Shown: positions 1 to 8,371, numbered from the stretch's first letter. The stretch: DNA of 18,909 bases from Roseiarcus sp050015935 (GCA_050015935.1 JBEKAL010000042.1:1-18909); one strand, 5' to 3'. The notes: generated by a model not told the origin, from the sequence alone. Translations and numbers: made by a program.

Positions 1-1
1 G

Positions 2-112
2 GATGGATACGAAGGCCACGGATACAAACCCGCAGGCCCAAAGACCATAGCTCTCGGCCTGACCCGCTTCGACGCCATTCGCGTGGGTTGGGAAATGAAA
101 AGAGATGTGTGA
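2..112 (+). CDS. Possible C-terminal end of an unrecognised protein (cut by window edge)
   Basis: Frame 2 is open from the window edge to a TGA at 110-112 and gives 36 residues. They include GYEGHGYKPAGPKTIALGL and end in RVGWEMKRDV. The composition (Gly, Tyr, Lys, Trp; few Arg/Ala runs) looks more like protein than the Arg-rich shadow frames common in this DNA. I do not recognise the family. No start is visible, and the reading rests on composition only. If real, the gene converges on ackA with a 76 bp gap. That gap holds a 7 bp GC hairpin (140-146 with 156-162) without a T-run on either strand, so it is at best a weak shared terminator. Confidence 0.3.
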   Translation, partial: DGYEGHGYKPAGPKTIALGLTRFDAIRVGWEMKRDV

Positions 113-188
113 CTCCCTTAGGGCCCTGCCCGCGCTCGCGCGCCGCCTTGTGCGCGCGGCGCCCAAAGCCGAACAGGACATATTGCGT

Positions 189-1421
189 TTACGGCGCCGA
201 GGCCTGCGCCAGGGGGATGGACGGCCGCGTCTTGAGGCCCGCGAGGCCGGCCGTCGCCACCGTATGTTCGGCGATCATCCGCTCCTCCTCGGTGTGAAGG
301 ACGAATACGGCGGTCGCCGAATCGGCGGCGCTGATGCGCTGCGCGTTGTTGCGGTTGGCTTCGGAATCCAAGCGAACGCCGATCCATCCCATGCCGGACA
401 ACGCCGCCTCGCGAACGCGCCAGGCGTGTTCGCCGATGCCGGCGGTGAAGACGATCGCGTCGACGCCGTCGAGCGTCGCCGCGAGCCCGCCGATCTCGAA
501 GCGTATGCGCGCGACGAAATAGGCGATCGCGTCGCGCGCCGCGGGGCTGTCGGAAGCCTCCAGAACGCGCATGTCGTGCGAAAGGCCGGACATGCCCTTG
601 AATCCGGACCCCTTATAGAGAAGGTCCGTGATCGCGTCGGCGCTCATGCCCTTCTCGATCAACATGTAGAGGACGACGCCGGCGTCGAGCTGGCCGCAGC
701 GCGTGCCCATCGGCAAGCCGTCGAGCGGGGTGAAGCTCATGGTCGAGGCGACGGAGCGGCCGTCGCGCATCGCGCACATCGAAGCGCCGTTGCCCAGATG
801 GGCGACGACCACGCGCCCTGCGGCGGCGGCCGGCGCGATCGCGCGCAGCCGCCGGGCGATGAATTCGTAGGACAAGCCGTGAAAACCGTAACGCCGCACG
901 CCTTCCTGGTAATACGAGCGCGGCAGCCCGAACGTGTCGGCGACGAACGGGTGGCTGCGGTGAAACGCCGTGTCGAAGCAGGCGACCTGCGGCGTCGCCG
1001 GGAACGCTTCGAGCGCGGCCTCGACGCCGGCCAGATTGTGCGGCTGATGCAGCAGCGCGAGCGGGATGTATCGGCGCAGCTCCTTCAGGATGGCGTCGTC
1101 GATCCTGACGGGTTCGGCGAAATCGGGCCCGCCGTGCACGACGCGGTGCCCGACGGCGACGACGTCGCGATCCAAGCCGGCCTTCCCCAGCCAGTTCAGA
1201 ATCGCGGCCATCGCGACGCGATGATTCACGCGGCCGCGGCTTTGGTCGAACGCGTATTCGCTCTTGGCGCCCGACGCCGTCTCGGCCAGGAAGGTCGCCT
1301 CGGCGCCGAGGCCTTCGATCTGGCCCGTCGCCAGCTCCTCTGGGCCCGCGGCTTCACGGGCGAAGACGGCGAATTTCACTGACGACGAACCGGCGTTGAG
1401 AGTGAGGATGAGCTGGCTCAC
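189..1421 (-). CDS. ackA: Acetate kinase
   Basis: Cytoplasmic acetate/propionate kinase that interconverts acyl phosphate plus ADP with the acid plus ATP. At 410 residues it has the usual family length. Visible motifs are the N-terminal phosphate-binding NAGSSSVKF (residues 9-17), GHRVVHGG (91-98, with the substrate-binding Arg), CFDTAFH with the catalytic Asp at about residue 150, RYGFHGLSY, VAHLGNGAS, and the late TAGIGEH loop. The start is taken as GTG at 1421-1419: the conserved strand begins just after it, a GGAG lies 7 bases upstream, and it sits 4 bp after the stop of the MaoC/Pta gene. The same frame stays open to 1529, but that stretch overlaps the upstream gene. The pair is almost surely one operon in which Pta makes acyl phosphate and this enzyme harvests ATP. 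The gene ends in TAA at 191-189. Confidence 0.96.
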   Translation of the reverse strand: MSQLILTLNAGSSSVKFAVFAREAAGPEELATGQIEGLGAEATFLAETASGAKSEYAFDQSRGRVNHRVAMAAILNWLGKAGLDRDVVAVGHRVVHGGPDFAEPVRIDDAILKELRRYIPLALLHQPHNLAGVEAALEAFPATPQVACFDTAFHRSHPFVADTFGLPRSYYQEGVRRYGFHGLSYEFIARRLRAIAPAAAAGRVVVAHLGNGASMCAMRDGRSVASTMSFTPLDGLPMGTRCGQLDAGVVLYMLIEKGMSADAITDLLYKGSGFKGMSGLSHDMRVLEASDSPAARDAIAYFVARIRFEIGGLAATLDGVDAIVFTAGIGEHAWRVREAALSGMGWIGVRLDSEANRNNAQRISAADSATAVFVLHTEEERMIAEHTVATAGLAGLKTRPSIPLAQASAP

Positions 1422-1425
1422 GTCG

Positions 1426-2856
1426 TCACTCCGCGGCCAGGGCCGCGCCCTGCGTCCCTTCGAAGGCCCGACCCGTGCGCCGCCAGTACTCATAGAGCTG
1501 CGCCAGCGCGTAAGACGCGAGGCGCGCACGGTCGTTGTCGGCGCGGCTCGTCAGCATGACGGGCGCCGCGGCGCCCAGCACCAGTCCGGCCGTCTCCGCC
1601 CGCGCGACGAAGGTCAGCTCCTTGGCGAGCATGTTGCCCGCCTCGAGATTGGGCACGATCAGCACGTTGGCGTGGCCCGCGACGAGCGAGGCGATGCCCT
1701 TGGTGCGCGCGGCCTCGACGTCGATCGCATTGTCCATCGCCAGCGGCCCGTCGACGACGCCGCCGCGAATCTGGCCGCGCTCGGCCATTTTCGACAGGAT
1801 CGCGGCGTCCAGCGTCGAGGGTATGTTTGGGTTGATCGTCTCCACCGCCGAAAGCACGCCGACTTTCGGCTGCGCGAAGCCGCAGGCGCGGGCCAGGTCG
1901 ATGGCGTTCTGCACGATGTCGACCTTGGCGAGCAGATCGGGCGCGATGTTGATCGCCGCGTCGGAAATGAACAGGAGTTCGTCGAGCGTCGGCACGTCGA
2001 GAGCGAAGACGTGGCTGATGCGGCGGTGCGTGCGCAAGCCGCCTTCCTTCTTGAGCACCGCGGCGAGCAATATGTCCGAATGCAGGGCGCCCTTCATCAC
2101 CGCGTTGGCCTGGCCGGCGACGACCATCGCCACCGCGCGCGCCGCGGCGCCGCACGGATCGGATTCGGCCACGAGAGCGTAGGCGGAGATGTCGGCGCCG
2201 AGTTCTGTCGCCGCGGCGGCGATGCGCGCGGGATCGCCGACCAGGATCGGCTCGATCAGACGGCTTTGCGCCGAAAGAAGGGCGCCGCCCAGCGAATTAC
2301 GGTCCTCCGGGCAGACGATGGCCGTCTTGAGCTTAGGCAGCTGGGCGGCGCGAGCGACGAGGCGCGTGAAATGGTTCCTGCGTTCGACGATCAGCGCCGG
2401 CAAGTCGCGCGCCTCGGTGATGAAGCTCATGCGCGGCGCGTCGACCTCCGCGACCCCTTCGCAGACGACGCGCCCCTCTGCGTCTTCGACGCGGGTGTCG
2501 AACACGACGATCGGCTCCTCGCGCTTCTCGCGACAGACGGCGGTGACGCGGAGCTTGTCGCCGACGTGGACGCGACGCAGGAAGCGGAAGTCCTGCGCGC
2601 GGTAGAGCGTGCCGGGGCCGGGCAGCAAATTGCCCAGGACCGCCGAAATGAGCGAGCCGACCCACATCGACGGCGCCACCGGATCGCCGTCCGACGCTCC
2701 GCCGTCGACGCTCGGCAAACTCAGCGGATTGACGCTGCCGGACAGGTGGGCGAACAAATAGAGATCCTGCACCGAGGCGGTGCGCTCGATGCTCGCCGAA
2801 TCGCCGACCCGCAGTTCGGCCCAGGTTTTGTTTCGAATTGCGGCTTTGGCGTTCAC
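1426..2856 (-). CDS. MaoC-like domain fused to phosphate acetyl/butyryltransferase
   Basis: A 476-residue two-domain enzyme of the bifunctional enoyl-CoA hydratase/phosphotransacylase type. Residues about 8-140 form a MaoC hot-dog domain. Residues about 168-460 form a PTA/PTB domain with LKTAIVCPEDRNSLGGA at its start, then VMKGALHSD and GLRTHRRISHVFALD. The transferase exchanges CoA for phosphate on an acyl-CoA and would supply ackA directly downstream (4 bp gap). The MaoC motif normally reads SGDxNPLH; here it is SGSVNPLSLP, so the catalytic Asp and His are Ser41 and Ser46. The hydratase half is therefore probably inactive, while the transferase half looks intact. The start is GTG at 2856-2854, with a strong AAAGGAG Shine-Dalgarno 5 bases upstream. 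The acyl substrate (acetyl, propionyl or butyryl) cannot be fixed from sequence. Confidence 0.92.
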   Translation of the reverse strand: MNAKAAIRNKTWAELRVGDSASIERTASVQDLYLFAHLSGSVNPLSLPSVDGGASDGDPVAPSMWVGSLISAVLGNLLPGPGTLYRAQDFRFLRRVHVGDKLRVTAVCREKREEPIVVFDTRVEDAEGRVVCEGVAEVDAPRMSFITEARDLPALIVERRNHFTRLVARAAQLPKLKTAIVCPEDRNSLGGALLSAQSRLIEPILVGDPARIAAAATELGADISAYALVAESDPCGAAARAVAMVVAGQANAVMKGALHSDILLAAVLKKEGGLRTHRRISHVFALDVPTLDELLFISDAAINIAPDLLAKVDIVQNAIDLARACGFAQPKVGVLSAVETINPNIPSTLDAAILSKMAERGQIRGGVVDGPLAMDNAIDVEAARTKGIASLVAGHANVLIVPNLEAGNMLAKELTFVARAETAGLVLGAAAPVMLTSRADNDRARLASYALAQLYEYWRRTGRAFEGTQGAALAAE

Positions 2857-2987
2857 GGCCGCTCCTTTGGGTTACCGAGCCTTTCAGCCCATGACGTGGC
2901 GACTGGGTAGTGGGCGGTTTCGAATAAGGCAAGCGAATTCCGATATGGCGACGCAGGCGCTTTTGTCGCATCATCCGAGCAGAGTCG

Positions 2988-3004
2988 AAAAGCGTCCCAA
3001 ACGC
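2988..3004 (-). terminator. Weak hairpin with T-run after the ABC exporter permease
   Basis: Read on the - strand, a short GCGT/ACGC stem (3004-3001 with 2995-2992) is followed at once by TTTT, shortly after the permease stop. The stem is only four base pairs, so termination is uncertain. The rest of 2857-3011 must hold the promoter of the MaoC/Pta-ackA operon, but I saw no convincing -35/-10 pair. Confidence 0.22.
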
Positions 3005-3011
3005 CCGCGGT

Positions 3012-3824
3012 TCAGGTCGTCAGGCGCGGGTACATGCGCGCGGCGACGATCGTGAAGACTCCGGTGAACGTGGCGAGAATGGCGAAGTCGGTCGAGAGGC
3101 CATAGGCGCTGCTCGACCCCGTGAGCATCAGCGCGCGCAGGGCGTCGACTTCATAAGTGAGCGGATTGGCGGAGGAGATCGCCCTCAGCCAACCCGGCAT
3201 GATCTCGATCGGATAGATCGCGTTGCTGGCGAAGAAGATCGGCATGGTCAGCACCTGGCCGATGCCCATGAAGCGGTCGCGCGTCTTCACGATGCAGGCG
3301 ATGATCAGCGAAAACGTCGAGAACAGCGCCGAACCCACGACGATCATCGCCGCCACGCCGAGAATATTGACCGGCGAAAACGAAATGTCGATGCCCATCG
3401 CGATGGCGAGCAGATAGACGATGACCGCCTGCGAAAGGCCGCGCACGCCCGACGACGCGGCTTTGCCGAGCACGAGAGCGGTGCGCGGCGCCGGGCTGAC
3501 CATATAGCGGTGCAGGACGCCGAGGTCGCGCTCCCAGATCGCCGCGATGCCGTAAAAGATCGCGGAAAAGAGCACGCTCTGGGCGAGAATGCCGGGCGCG
3601 AGAAAATCGAGATAGCGCCCGTTTTGCGGGCCGAGGCCGCGCACCTGCGCCATCACCTGGCCGAACAGCAGCAGCCAGATCGCGGGCTGGAGCGCGCGCG
3701 TCATCAATTCGCTGGGATCATGGCGCAATTTGCGCGCTTCGGTGTCGGCGACCGCAAACACTTGCGTGAAATAGCCGGCGACGCGGCCGATGGGGGCGGA
3801 GGCCGCCGGGATCGCGTCAGCCAT
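3012..3824 (-). CDS. ABC-2 type exporter permease (DrrB/NodJ-like)
   Basis: A 270-residue inner membrane protein with about six hydrophobic segments and a short polar N-terminus. It contains the ABC-2 family stretch near SPAPRTALVLGK, and a late segment TMPIFFASNAIYPIEIMPGW followed by NPLTYEVDALR, which is typical of DrrB/NodJ-like permeases. It should form the channel for the ATPase encoded just upstream. The ATG at 3824-3822 lies inside the end of the ATPase gene (overlap ATGGCTGA, 8 nt), which indicates translational coupling. The same frame is open further upstream to 3986, but that part is Arg/Ser-rich shadow of the ATPase gene. The substrate is unknown; such pairs export lipids, polyketides, oligosaccharides or drugs. 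No biosynthetic neighbour narrows it. Confidence 0.9.
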   Translation of the reverse strand: MADAIPAASAPIGRVAGYFTQVFAVADTEARKLRHDPSELMTRALQPAIWLLLFGQVMAQVRGLGPQNGRYLDFLAPGILAQSVLFSAIFYGIAAIWERDLGVLHRYMVSPAPRTALVLGKAASSGVRGLSQAVIVYLLAIAMGIDISFSPVNILGVAAMIVVGSALFSTFSLIIACIVKTRDRFMGIGQVLTMPIFFASNAIYPIEIMPGWLRAISSANPLTYEVDALRALMLTGSSSAYGLSTDFAILATFTGVFTIVAARMYPRLTT

Positions 3825-4656
3825 GGGAGCGCTCGGCGCGCCGCTCTTCGCGAACGCTTCGGAAACTGCCCTCGTCGGCGATCTGGCCGCTGGCGATCGC
3901 GGCGAAGACGTCGTCGAGCGTCGCCTGCGGTCCGACGCGCGCCTTGAGTTCGGCCGGCGTGCCGACCGCCTCCAACACGCCCGCATGCAGAACGCCGATC
4001 CGATCGCACAGCACGTCGGCCTCGTCCATCAGGTGGGTGGTCAGCAGCATCGTGGTGCCAAAACGCGCGCGCAGGCCGCGCACGCGGTCCCAAACGCTGT
4101 GGCGCGCCACCGGATCGAGGCCGACCGTCGGCTCGTCCATGAACAACACTGCAGGATTGTGCAACATGCTCTGCGCGATTTCGAGCCGACGGATCATGCC
4201 GCCTGAAAACGTCTGCACCAGCCTGTCCTTCGCTTCTTCGAGCTCCATATCGCGCAACGCCATGGCGATGCGCGCCTTCCGTTCGCGGCGCGGGATAAGA
4301 TAGAGTCGCGCGGAGAGCAGCAGATTCTCGTAAGCGGTGAGCGCGCCGTCGGCGCTGAGCAGTTGCGGCACATAGCCGATACGGGCGCGAACCTTTTGCG
4401 CGTCGCGGACGATGTCGAAGCCGGCGACGCGCGCGCCGCCCGAAGTCGGCGGCAGCAAGGTCGTCAGCATTTTCACCACCGTGCTCTTGCCGGCGCCGTT
4501 GGGGCCGATCAGGCCGAAGATTTCTCCCGGACGAACGGCAAAACTGACTTCGCGGACGACGACGCGGTCGCCGAACGCGCGCGTCAGCTTTTCGGCCGCG
4601 ATGGCGGAGCGAACCGACGCCGGGTCATCGGCGATCGCTTGTTGGGTCGGCGTCAT
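3817..4656 (-). CDS. ABC exporter ATPase (DrrA/NodI-like)
   Basis: A 279-residue ATP-binding subunit that powers the permease downstream. Motifs in order: Walker A GPNGAGKST near residue 52, Q-loop region IGYVPQLL, signature FSGGMIRRLEIA (the SGGM form of the DrrA group), Walker B VLFMDEPTVGLD, and H-loop LLTTHLMDEAD. A C-terminal extension after the core ends in a charged tail, as in DrrA-type exporters. I chose the ATG at 4656-4654; a TTG one codon earlier is also possible. The ribosome site is weak (GAGAAG). The 107 bp to the yggS stop leave room for a separate promoter, though yggS lies upstream on the same strand. Confidence 0.92.
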   Translation of the reverse strand: MTPTQQAIADDPASVRSAIAAEKLTRAFGDRVVVREVSFAVRPGEIFGLIGPNGAGKSTVVKMLTTLLPPTSGGARVAGFDIVRDAQKVRARIGYVPQLLSADGALTAYENLLLSARLYLIPRRERKARIAMALRDMELEEAKDRLVQTFSGGMIRRLEIAQSMLHNPAVLFMDEPTVGLDPVARHSVWDRVRGLRARFGTTMLLTTHLMDEADVLCDRIGVLHAGVLEAVGTPAELKARVGPQATLDDVFAAIASGQIADEGSFRSVREERRAERSHG

Positions 4657-4766
4657 CAAGGCTTCTCGCTCGCGCGCCGGGATTCGTCTCTGCGCGCGGC
4701 GCTTTCGCGCCTGAGCTTAGCGAGCGCCGCCGGCAAATCAAGCGCAAGCGCTGGCGCAGACGCCGC

Positions 4767-5477
4767 TCAGGCTCGGGCGCCGAAAATCGCGCTGCCCACG
4801 CGCACCAGCGTCGCGCCGAGCTGGATCGCCAGCGGCCAGTCGGCGCTCATCCCCATCGACAGTTCCTTGAGGCCGTTGCGCTCGGCGATGACGCGCAGCA
4901 GCGCGAAATGCGGCGAGGCCTGTTCGTCGAGCGGGGGGACGCACATCAGGCCGTCGATGACCAGTCCGTATTTCTCCCGACAGGCCGCGATGAAGGAATC
5001 CGCCTCGCTGGGGGCGACGCCGGCCTTCTGCGGCTCGCCGCCGGTGTTGACCTCGATCAGCAGGCGCGGCCTCTTGCCCGTCTTGGCCATCGCCGCAGCG
5101 AGCGCGCCGGCGATTTTCTCGCGGTCGACGGTCTCGATGACGTCGAACGCCTCGACCGCCTCGCGCGCCTTGTTGCTTTGCAGCGGGCCGATGAGATGCA
5201 ACTCGACGCTTCGACCGATGGCGGCGGCTCGCGCGCGCAAATCGAGCCATTTCGGCTTGGCCTCCTGGACGCGGTTCTCGCCGAACACGCTCTGGCCGCC
5301 GAGCGCGATGGTCGGCCAGACTTCGTCGGCGGAAAAGGTCTTGGAAACGGCGACGAGCCGAACCGACCGGGGATCGCGCCCGCAATCGCGCGCGCGCCTC
5401 GCGATCGCCTCGCGCAGCGCCTCGAGGCGCGGCACGGCGCCCAGGGAATCGGCGGGAACGCTCCCGTTCATTCGCAT
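4767..5477 (-). CDS. yggS: PLP homeostasis protein YggS/PROSC family
   Basis: A 236-residue cytosolic protein of the YggS/PLPBP family, a single-domain alanine-racemase-like fold that binds pyridoxal phosphate and buffers its level. The PLP lysine lies in LVAVSKTFSADEVW. Other family blocks are GENRVQEAKPKW, ELHLIGPLQSNK, LIEVNTGGEPQKAG, LSMGMSADWPLAI and the phosphate-binding end RVGSAIFGAR. Two ATG codons two residues apart (5477 and 5471) follow a GGAG. The first has a 4-base gap and the second about 10, so the exact start is uncertain. The gene is divergent from rpmB and shares its upstream region. No proC or yggT gene lies alongside. Confidence 0.95.
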   Translation of the reverse strand: MRMNGSVPADSLGAVPRLEALREAIARRARDCGRDPRSVRLVAVSKTFSADEVWPTIALGGQSVFGENRVQEAKPKWLDLRARAAAIGRSVELHLIGPLQSNKAREAVEAFDVIETVDREKIAGALAAAMAKTGKRPRLLIEVNTGGEPQKAGVAPSEADSFIAACREKYGLVIDGLMCVPPLDEQASPHFALLRVIAERNGLKELSMGMSADWPLAIQLGATLVRVGSAIFGARA

Positions 5478-5492
5478 TCGTCTCCATCGCGC

Positions 5493-5521
5493 TTGACGCC
5501 CGAGGACCCGTCCCCTATAGA
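5493..5521 (+). promoter_or_regulatory. Sigma70-like promoter for rpmB
   Basis: TTGACG (5493-5498) and TATAGA (5516-5521) are separated by exactly 17 bases, close to the housekeeping consensus and rare in such GC-rich DNA. Transcription should begin near 5528, which leaves an rpmB leader of about 117 nt. The promoter lies just behind the divergent yggS start. Confidence 0.65.
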
Positions 5522-5644
5522 CCGCCGACCCGAGACGCCAGGGTCCGATCGGCGGCGCGGGCGCTTATTCATAGGGCGGCAGCACGCGCTGCAAAATCGG
5601 CTGGGGTCGTCGTTAGTCCCATTTCGCTCAGGGGAAGTTGCGCT

Positions 5645-5956
5645 ATGTCACGCCGTTGCGAGCTGACGGGAAAAGCCGTCCAGTCCGGCAATAAGGTCAG
5701 CCATTCCAATCGCAAGACGCGCACGCGTTTCTTGCCCAACCTTCGCTTGGTCACGCTCATTTCCGACGCGCTCGGCCGCACGGTGCGCCTGCGCGTCGCC
5801 GCAGCGGCGTTGCGTTCGGTCGAGCATCGCGGCGGGCTCGACAATTTCCTCGTCAAGGCCCGCGACGCCGACCTGTCGGACGGCGCGGCGGCGCTCAAGC
5901 GCGAAATCGTCAAGAAGCGCGCCGAAGCCGACGCGGCCGAAGCCCAGGCGGCCTGA
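5645..5956 (+). CDS. rpmB: 50S ribosomal protein L28
   Basis: A 103-residue large-subunit ribosomal protein. It opens MSRRCELTGKAVQSGNKVSH and continues with HSNRKTRTRFLPNL and SVEHRGGLDNFL, all hallmarks of L28. The extra Ala/Glu-rich tail (KKRAEADAAEAQAA) and the total length above 95 residues fit the alphaproteobacterial form. A strong AGGGGAAG site ends 7 bases before the ATG. The gene stands alone between its own promoter and an intrinsic terminator. Its partner rpmG (L33), often linked in other phyla, is not here. Confidence 0.98.
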   Translation: MSRRCELTGKAVQSGNKVSHSNRKTRTRFLPNLRLVTLISDALGRTVRLRVAAAALRSVEHRGGLDNFLVKARDADLSDGAAALKREIVKKRAEADAAEAQAA

Positions 5957-5989
5957 GCGCCCTCGTCCTTCAAGCGGCAAAGCCGATCG

Positions 5990-6018
5990 CCCCCTCGATG
6001 CCTCGTCGAGGGGGTTTT
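5990..6018 (+). terminator. Intrinsic terminator of rpmB
   Basis: A perfect 9 bp stem CCCCCTCGA (5990-5998) pairs with TCGAGGGGG (6006-6014) across a 7-base loop, and TTTT follows at 6015-6018. It lies 34 bp after the rpmB stop and separates it from the antiporter gene. Confidence 0.85.
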
Positions 6019-6171
6019 CGCGTTCGGCGGCCGCCGCGCGGCGCGGCTCACGCCTCGAGCGCCGCCGCGCGTGCGATTGGCCGGCGGCAAGAAGGGGTCG
6101 CGCGAGGGCGCGAATCGATTAAGCTCGCGGGCGATCCGCTCATATGCGCGGGACGCGGAGGAGCTGGAAAA

Positions 6172-7953
6172 ATGAGCGCGCCGTTCGATCTCGCCATCTA
6201 CAAGGAAGCGCTGCTCTTTCTCGTCACGGCGGGAATCGTCGCGCCGCTGTTCTTCCGCATCCGCGTCAGCCCGGTGCTCGGCTATCTCCTGGCGGGCGTC
6301 GCGCTCGGGCCTTTCGGCCTCGGCCGGCTCGCCCAACGGGCGCCGTGGCTCGACGCGCTGGCGCTGACCAACGTCGAATCGATCGACCGGCTCGCCGCTT
6401 TCGGCGTCGTCGTTCTCCTTTTCACCGTCGGCCTGGAACTCTCCTTCGAACGCCTCAAGCGCATGCGGCGTCTGGTGTTCGCGTTCGGCCCGGCGCAGCT
6501 CGTCGTCTCCGCCTTGGCGCTCGGCGGCGCCGCTTACGCCTTCGGACAGGGGCCGGCGGCCGCGGTGATGATCGGCGCGGCCTTGTCGCTCTCCTCCACC
6601 GCGATCGTCATTCCGGTGCTGGCCGAGGAAAAGCGGCTCGGCGCGGCGGTCGGGCGGTTCAGTTTCGCCGTGCTGTTGTTTCAGGATCTCGCGGTGGCGC
6701 CGCTGCTGGTTCTGGCGGCGATGCTCGCCGGCGGGCGCGTCGACAGCCTCGGCGCGAGTCTCGCGTTGACCCTGGCGCCGGCCGCCCTCGCGCTCGCCGC
6801 GGTGATCGTCGTCGGCCGCCTCGTGCTGCGGCCGCTTTTCCATTCGGTGGCGATGACGCGCAGCCCGGAATTTTTCATGGCGGCCTGCCTGTTGGTCGTC
6901 CTCGGCGCGGCCTTGACCGCCGCCGCCAGCGGCCTGTCGATGGCGCTCGGCGCCTTCGTCGCCGGCCTGCTGCTCGCCGAAACCGAATACCGGCGCGAAA
7001 TCGAAGTGACCATCGCGCCGTTCCGCGGCCTGCTGCTCGGCCTGTTCTTCGTCTCCGTCGGCGCCGGGCTCGATCTTTCCGTGCTCACAGCGCATCCGGC
7101 CGACGTTCTCGCTCTGACGGCGGCCTTCGTCGTCGTCAAGGCGCTTGCGCTGTTCGCTCTCGCGCGGCTTTTCGGCGCGCCGAACGGCGTCGCCACGGAA
7201 GTCGCGCTGCTGCTGGGGCCGGGCGGCGAATTCGCCTTCGTGATGATCGCCGCCGCCGTCGCCGGCCGCATCGTCGCGGGCGCGGACGGCCATGTCCTTC
7301 TGGTCGCCGTCGCGCTGTCGATGCTGGCGATCCCGCTTCTGGGAAGGATCGGCGCGGGGCTGGCGGCGCGGCCGCGCACGCGAGAGATCGACGCGGAAGC
7401 GATGGCCGCGCCGCCGGAGGACGACAGCCGGCGCGTCATCATCGTCGGCTACGGCCGGGTCGGGGCGCTGATCGGCGAAATGCTCGATGTGCATCGCATT
7501 CCCTTCATCGCCGTCGACGTCGACCCGACCCTGATCGCGCGCGAGCGGCGCGCCGGCAAACCCGTCTATTTCGGCGACGCCTCGCGCGAGGAATTTCTGC
7601 GCCGCTGCGGCATCGAGACGGCGCGCGCGTTGGTCGTCACCATGGACGCGCCGAGCGCCAACGAAGCGGTGGTCGCGACCGCCCGCCGCCTGAGGCCCGA
7701 CATCACTCTCATCGCGCGCGCCCGCGACGCCGACCATGCGCGCACGCTTTACCAACTCGGCGTCACCGACGCCGTGCCGGAAACGATCGAAGCGAGCTTG
7801 CAGCTCTCCGAGGCGGCGCTGGTCGACATCGGGATTCCCATGGGCCTGGTGATCGCCTCGATCCACGACAAGCGCGACGAATATCGCAAACTGCTGATCG
7901 CCGCGGGCGCGAGCCGTGAGACGCGCGGCGCGCGCCGGCCGCGCAAGAGCTGA
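6172..7953 (+). CDS. CPA2 family K+/H+ antiporter with RCK domain (KefB/KefC-like)
   Basis: A 593-residue inner membrane monovalent cation/proton antiporter. Residues 1 to about 405 form the hydrophobic exchanger domain, with CPA2 motifs SPVLGYLLAGVALGPFGLG, LLFTVGLELSFERLKRM, SLSSTAIVIPVL and LLFQDLAVAPLLVL. Residues about 420-540 form an NAD-binding RCK/TrkA-N domain with the Rossmann loop VGYGRVG, the acidic strand end AVDVDP and FGDASREEFLRRCG. I set the start at ATG 6172 because GGAGGAG precedes it by 8 bases and the exchanger fold begins there; the frame is open back to 5998 but crosses the rpmB terminator. No KefF/KefG quinone-reductase partner is adjacent. Whether it is gated by glutathione adducts like E. 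coli KefB/C, or is another CPA2 type, cannot be told here. Confidence 0.93.
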   Translation: MSAPFDLAIYKEALLFLVTAGIVAPLFFRIRVSPVLGYLLAGVALGPFGLGRLAQRAPWLDALALTNVESIDRLAAFGVVVLLFTVGLELSFERLKRMRRLVFAFGPAQLVVSALALGGAAYAFGQGPAAAVMIGAALSLSSTAIVIPVLAEEKRLGAAVGRFSFAVLLFQDLAVAPLLVLAAMLAGGRVDSLGASLALTLAPAALALAAVIVVGRLVLRPLFHSVAMTRSPEFFMAACLLVVLGAALTAAASGLSMALGAFVAGLLLAETEYRREIEVTIAPFRGLLLGLFFVSVGAGLDLSVLTAHPADVLALTAAFVVVKALALFALARLFGAPNGVATEVALLLGPGGEFAFVMIAAAVAGRIVAGADGHVLLVAVALSMLAIPLLGRIGAGLAARPRTREIDAEAMAAPPEDDSRRVIIVGYGRVGALIGEMLDVHRIPFIAVDVDPTLIARERRAGKPVYFGDASREEFLRRCGIETARALVVTMDAPSANEAVVATARRLRPDITLIARARDADHARTLYQLGVTDAVPETIEASLQLSEAALVDIGIPMGLVIASIHDKRDEYRKLLIAAGASRETRGARRPRKS

Positions 7954-7980
7954 GCTCAGACGAGCGCCGAAACTGACCGC

Positions 7981-8088
7981 CGTCATGGCCGGGCTTGGCC
8001 CCATAGGCGCTGACATAAGGCCGCCTATTCCCGTGTGGCGCCGGGAACTCCCTCCCCCCTTGTGGGGCTACCGGATTCACACATCTGC
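7981..8088 (+). repeat. Intergenic repeat element, left copy
   Basis: The element begins CGTCATGGCCGGG and ends TTCACACATCTGCG, with a central CCTCCCCC/TGTGGGG hairpin-like segment. A related copy lies in opposite orientation at 10213-10303. Both copies share the two ends and the centre and differ by substitutions and small gaps. It starts 28 bp after the antiporter stop. It encodes nothing recognisable. Confidence 0.75.
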
Positions 8089-8371
8089 GTTCGATATCTT
8101 CAAGGTCCGGGTAGTGGGCCAGCTTGAATTTCCGGACTTGGCCGGGAGCGGGATGGAAGTTTCCGGGCGATAGTGACCCCGTTCAGACGTGCCTTAAAAC
8201 GAATTGCTGGCGCGCAAAACGGCCGGTTAGGCGCCTTGGCAGCTTCCCAAGCCGCTCGGCAGCGATGCTTTGCTGATGGCTGTGACTTTTTTGCAACCAC
8301 AGAACCCGCGCGCCTAAAGTAAGCTTAACTAAACCGTTTATCGCGTTCATCGTCCGCGTACAGGCTCCCTG
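8089..8371. other. Non-coding leader region of the outer membrane protein gene
   Basis: There is no credible gene here. The region is less GC-rich near its right end, as expected for a promoter. It has a GTCCGG/CCGGAC inverted repeat (8105-8110 with 8132-8137) and a possible promoter near the right end, listed separately. No strong Shine-Dalgarno precedes the ATG at 8372. Confidence 0.6.
8291..8320 (+). promoter_or_regulatory. Candidate promoter of the outer membrane protein gene
   Basis: TTGCAA (8291-8296) and TAAAGT (8315-8320) are 18 bases apart, upstream of an AT-richer stretch. The -10 is imperfect. It is the best pair I could see in this leader and would give a transcript leader of about 45 nt. 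Confidence 0.35.

Noticed and set aside
105..2910. Long + strand open frames opposite ackA and the MaoC/Pta gene
   Set aside because: They are Arg/Asp/Ala-rich antisense frames produced by GC-rich codons; the - strand frames carry full family motifs.
5569..8016. 815-residue open frame on the - strand opposite rpmB and the antiporter
   Set aside because: Low-complexity charged composition with no domain, crossing an intrinsic terminator and two genes with clear motifs.
7916..8173. 85-residue + strand frame after the antiporter
   Set aside because: It overlaps the antiporter end and the intergenic repeat and has no family similarity or ribosome site.
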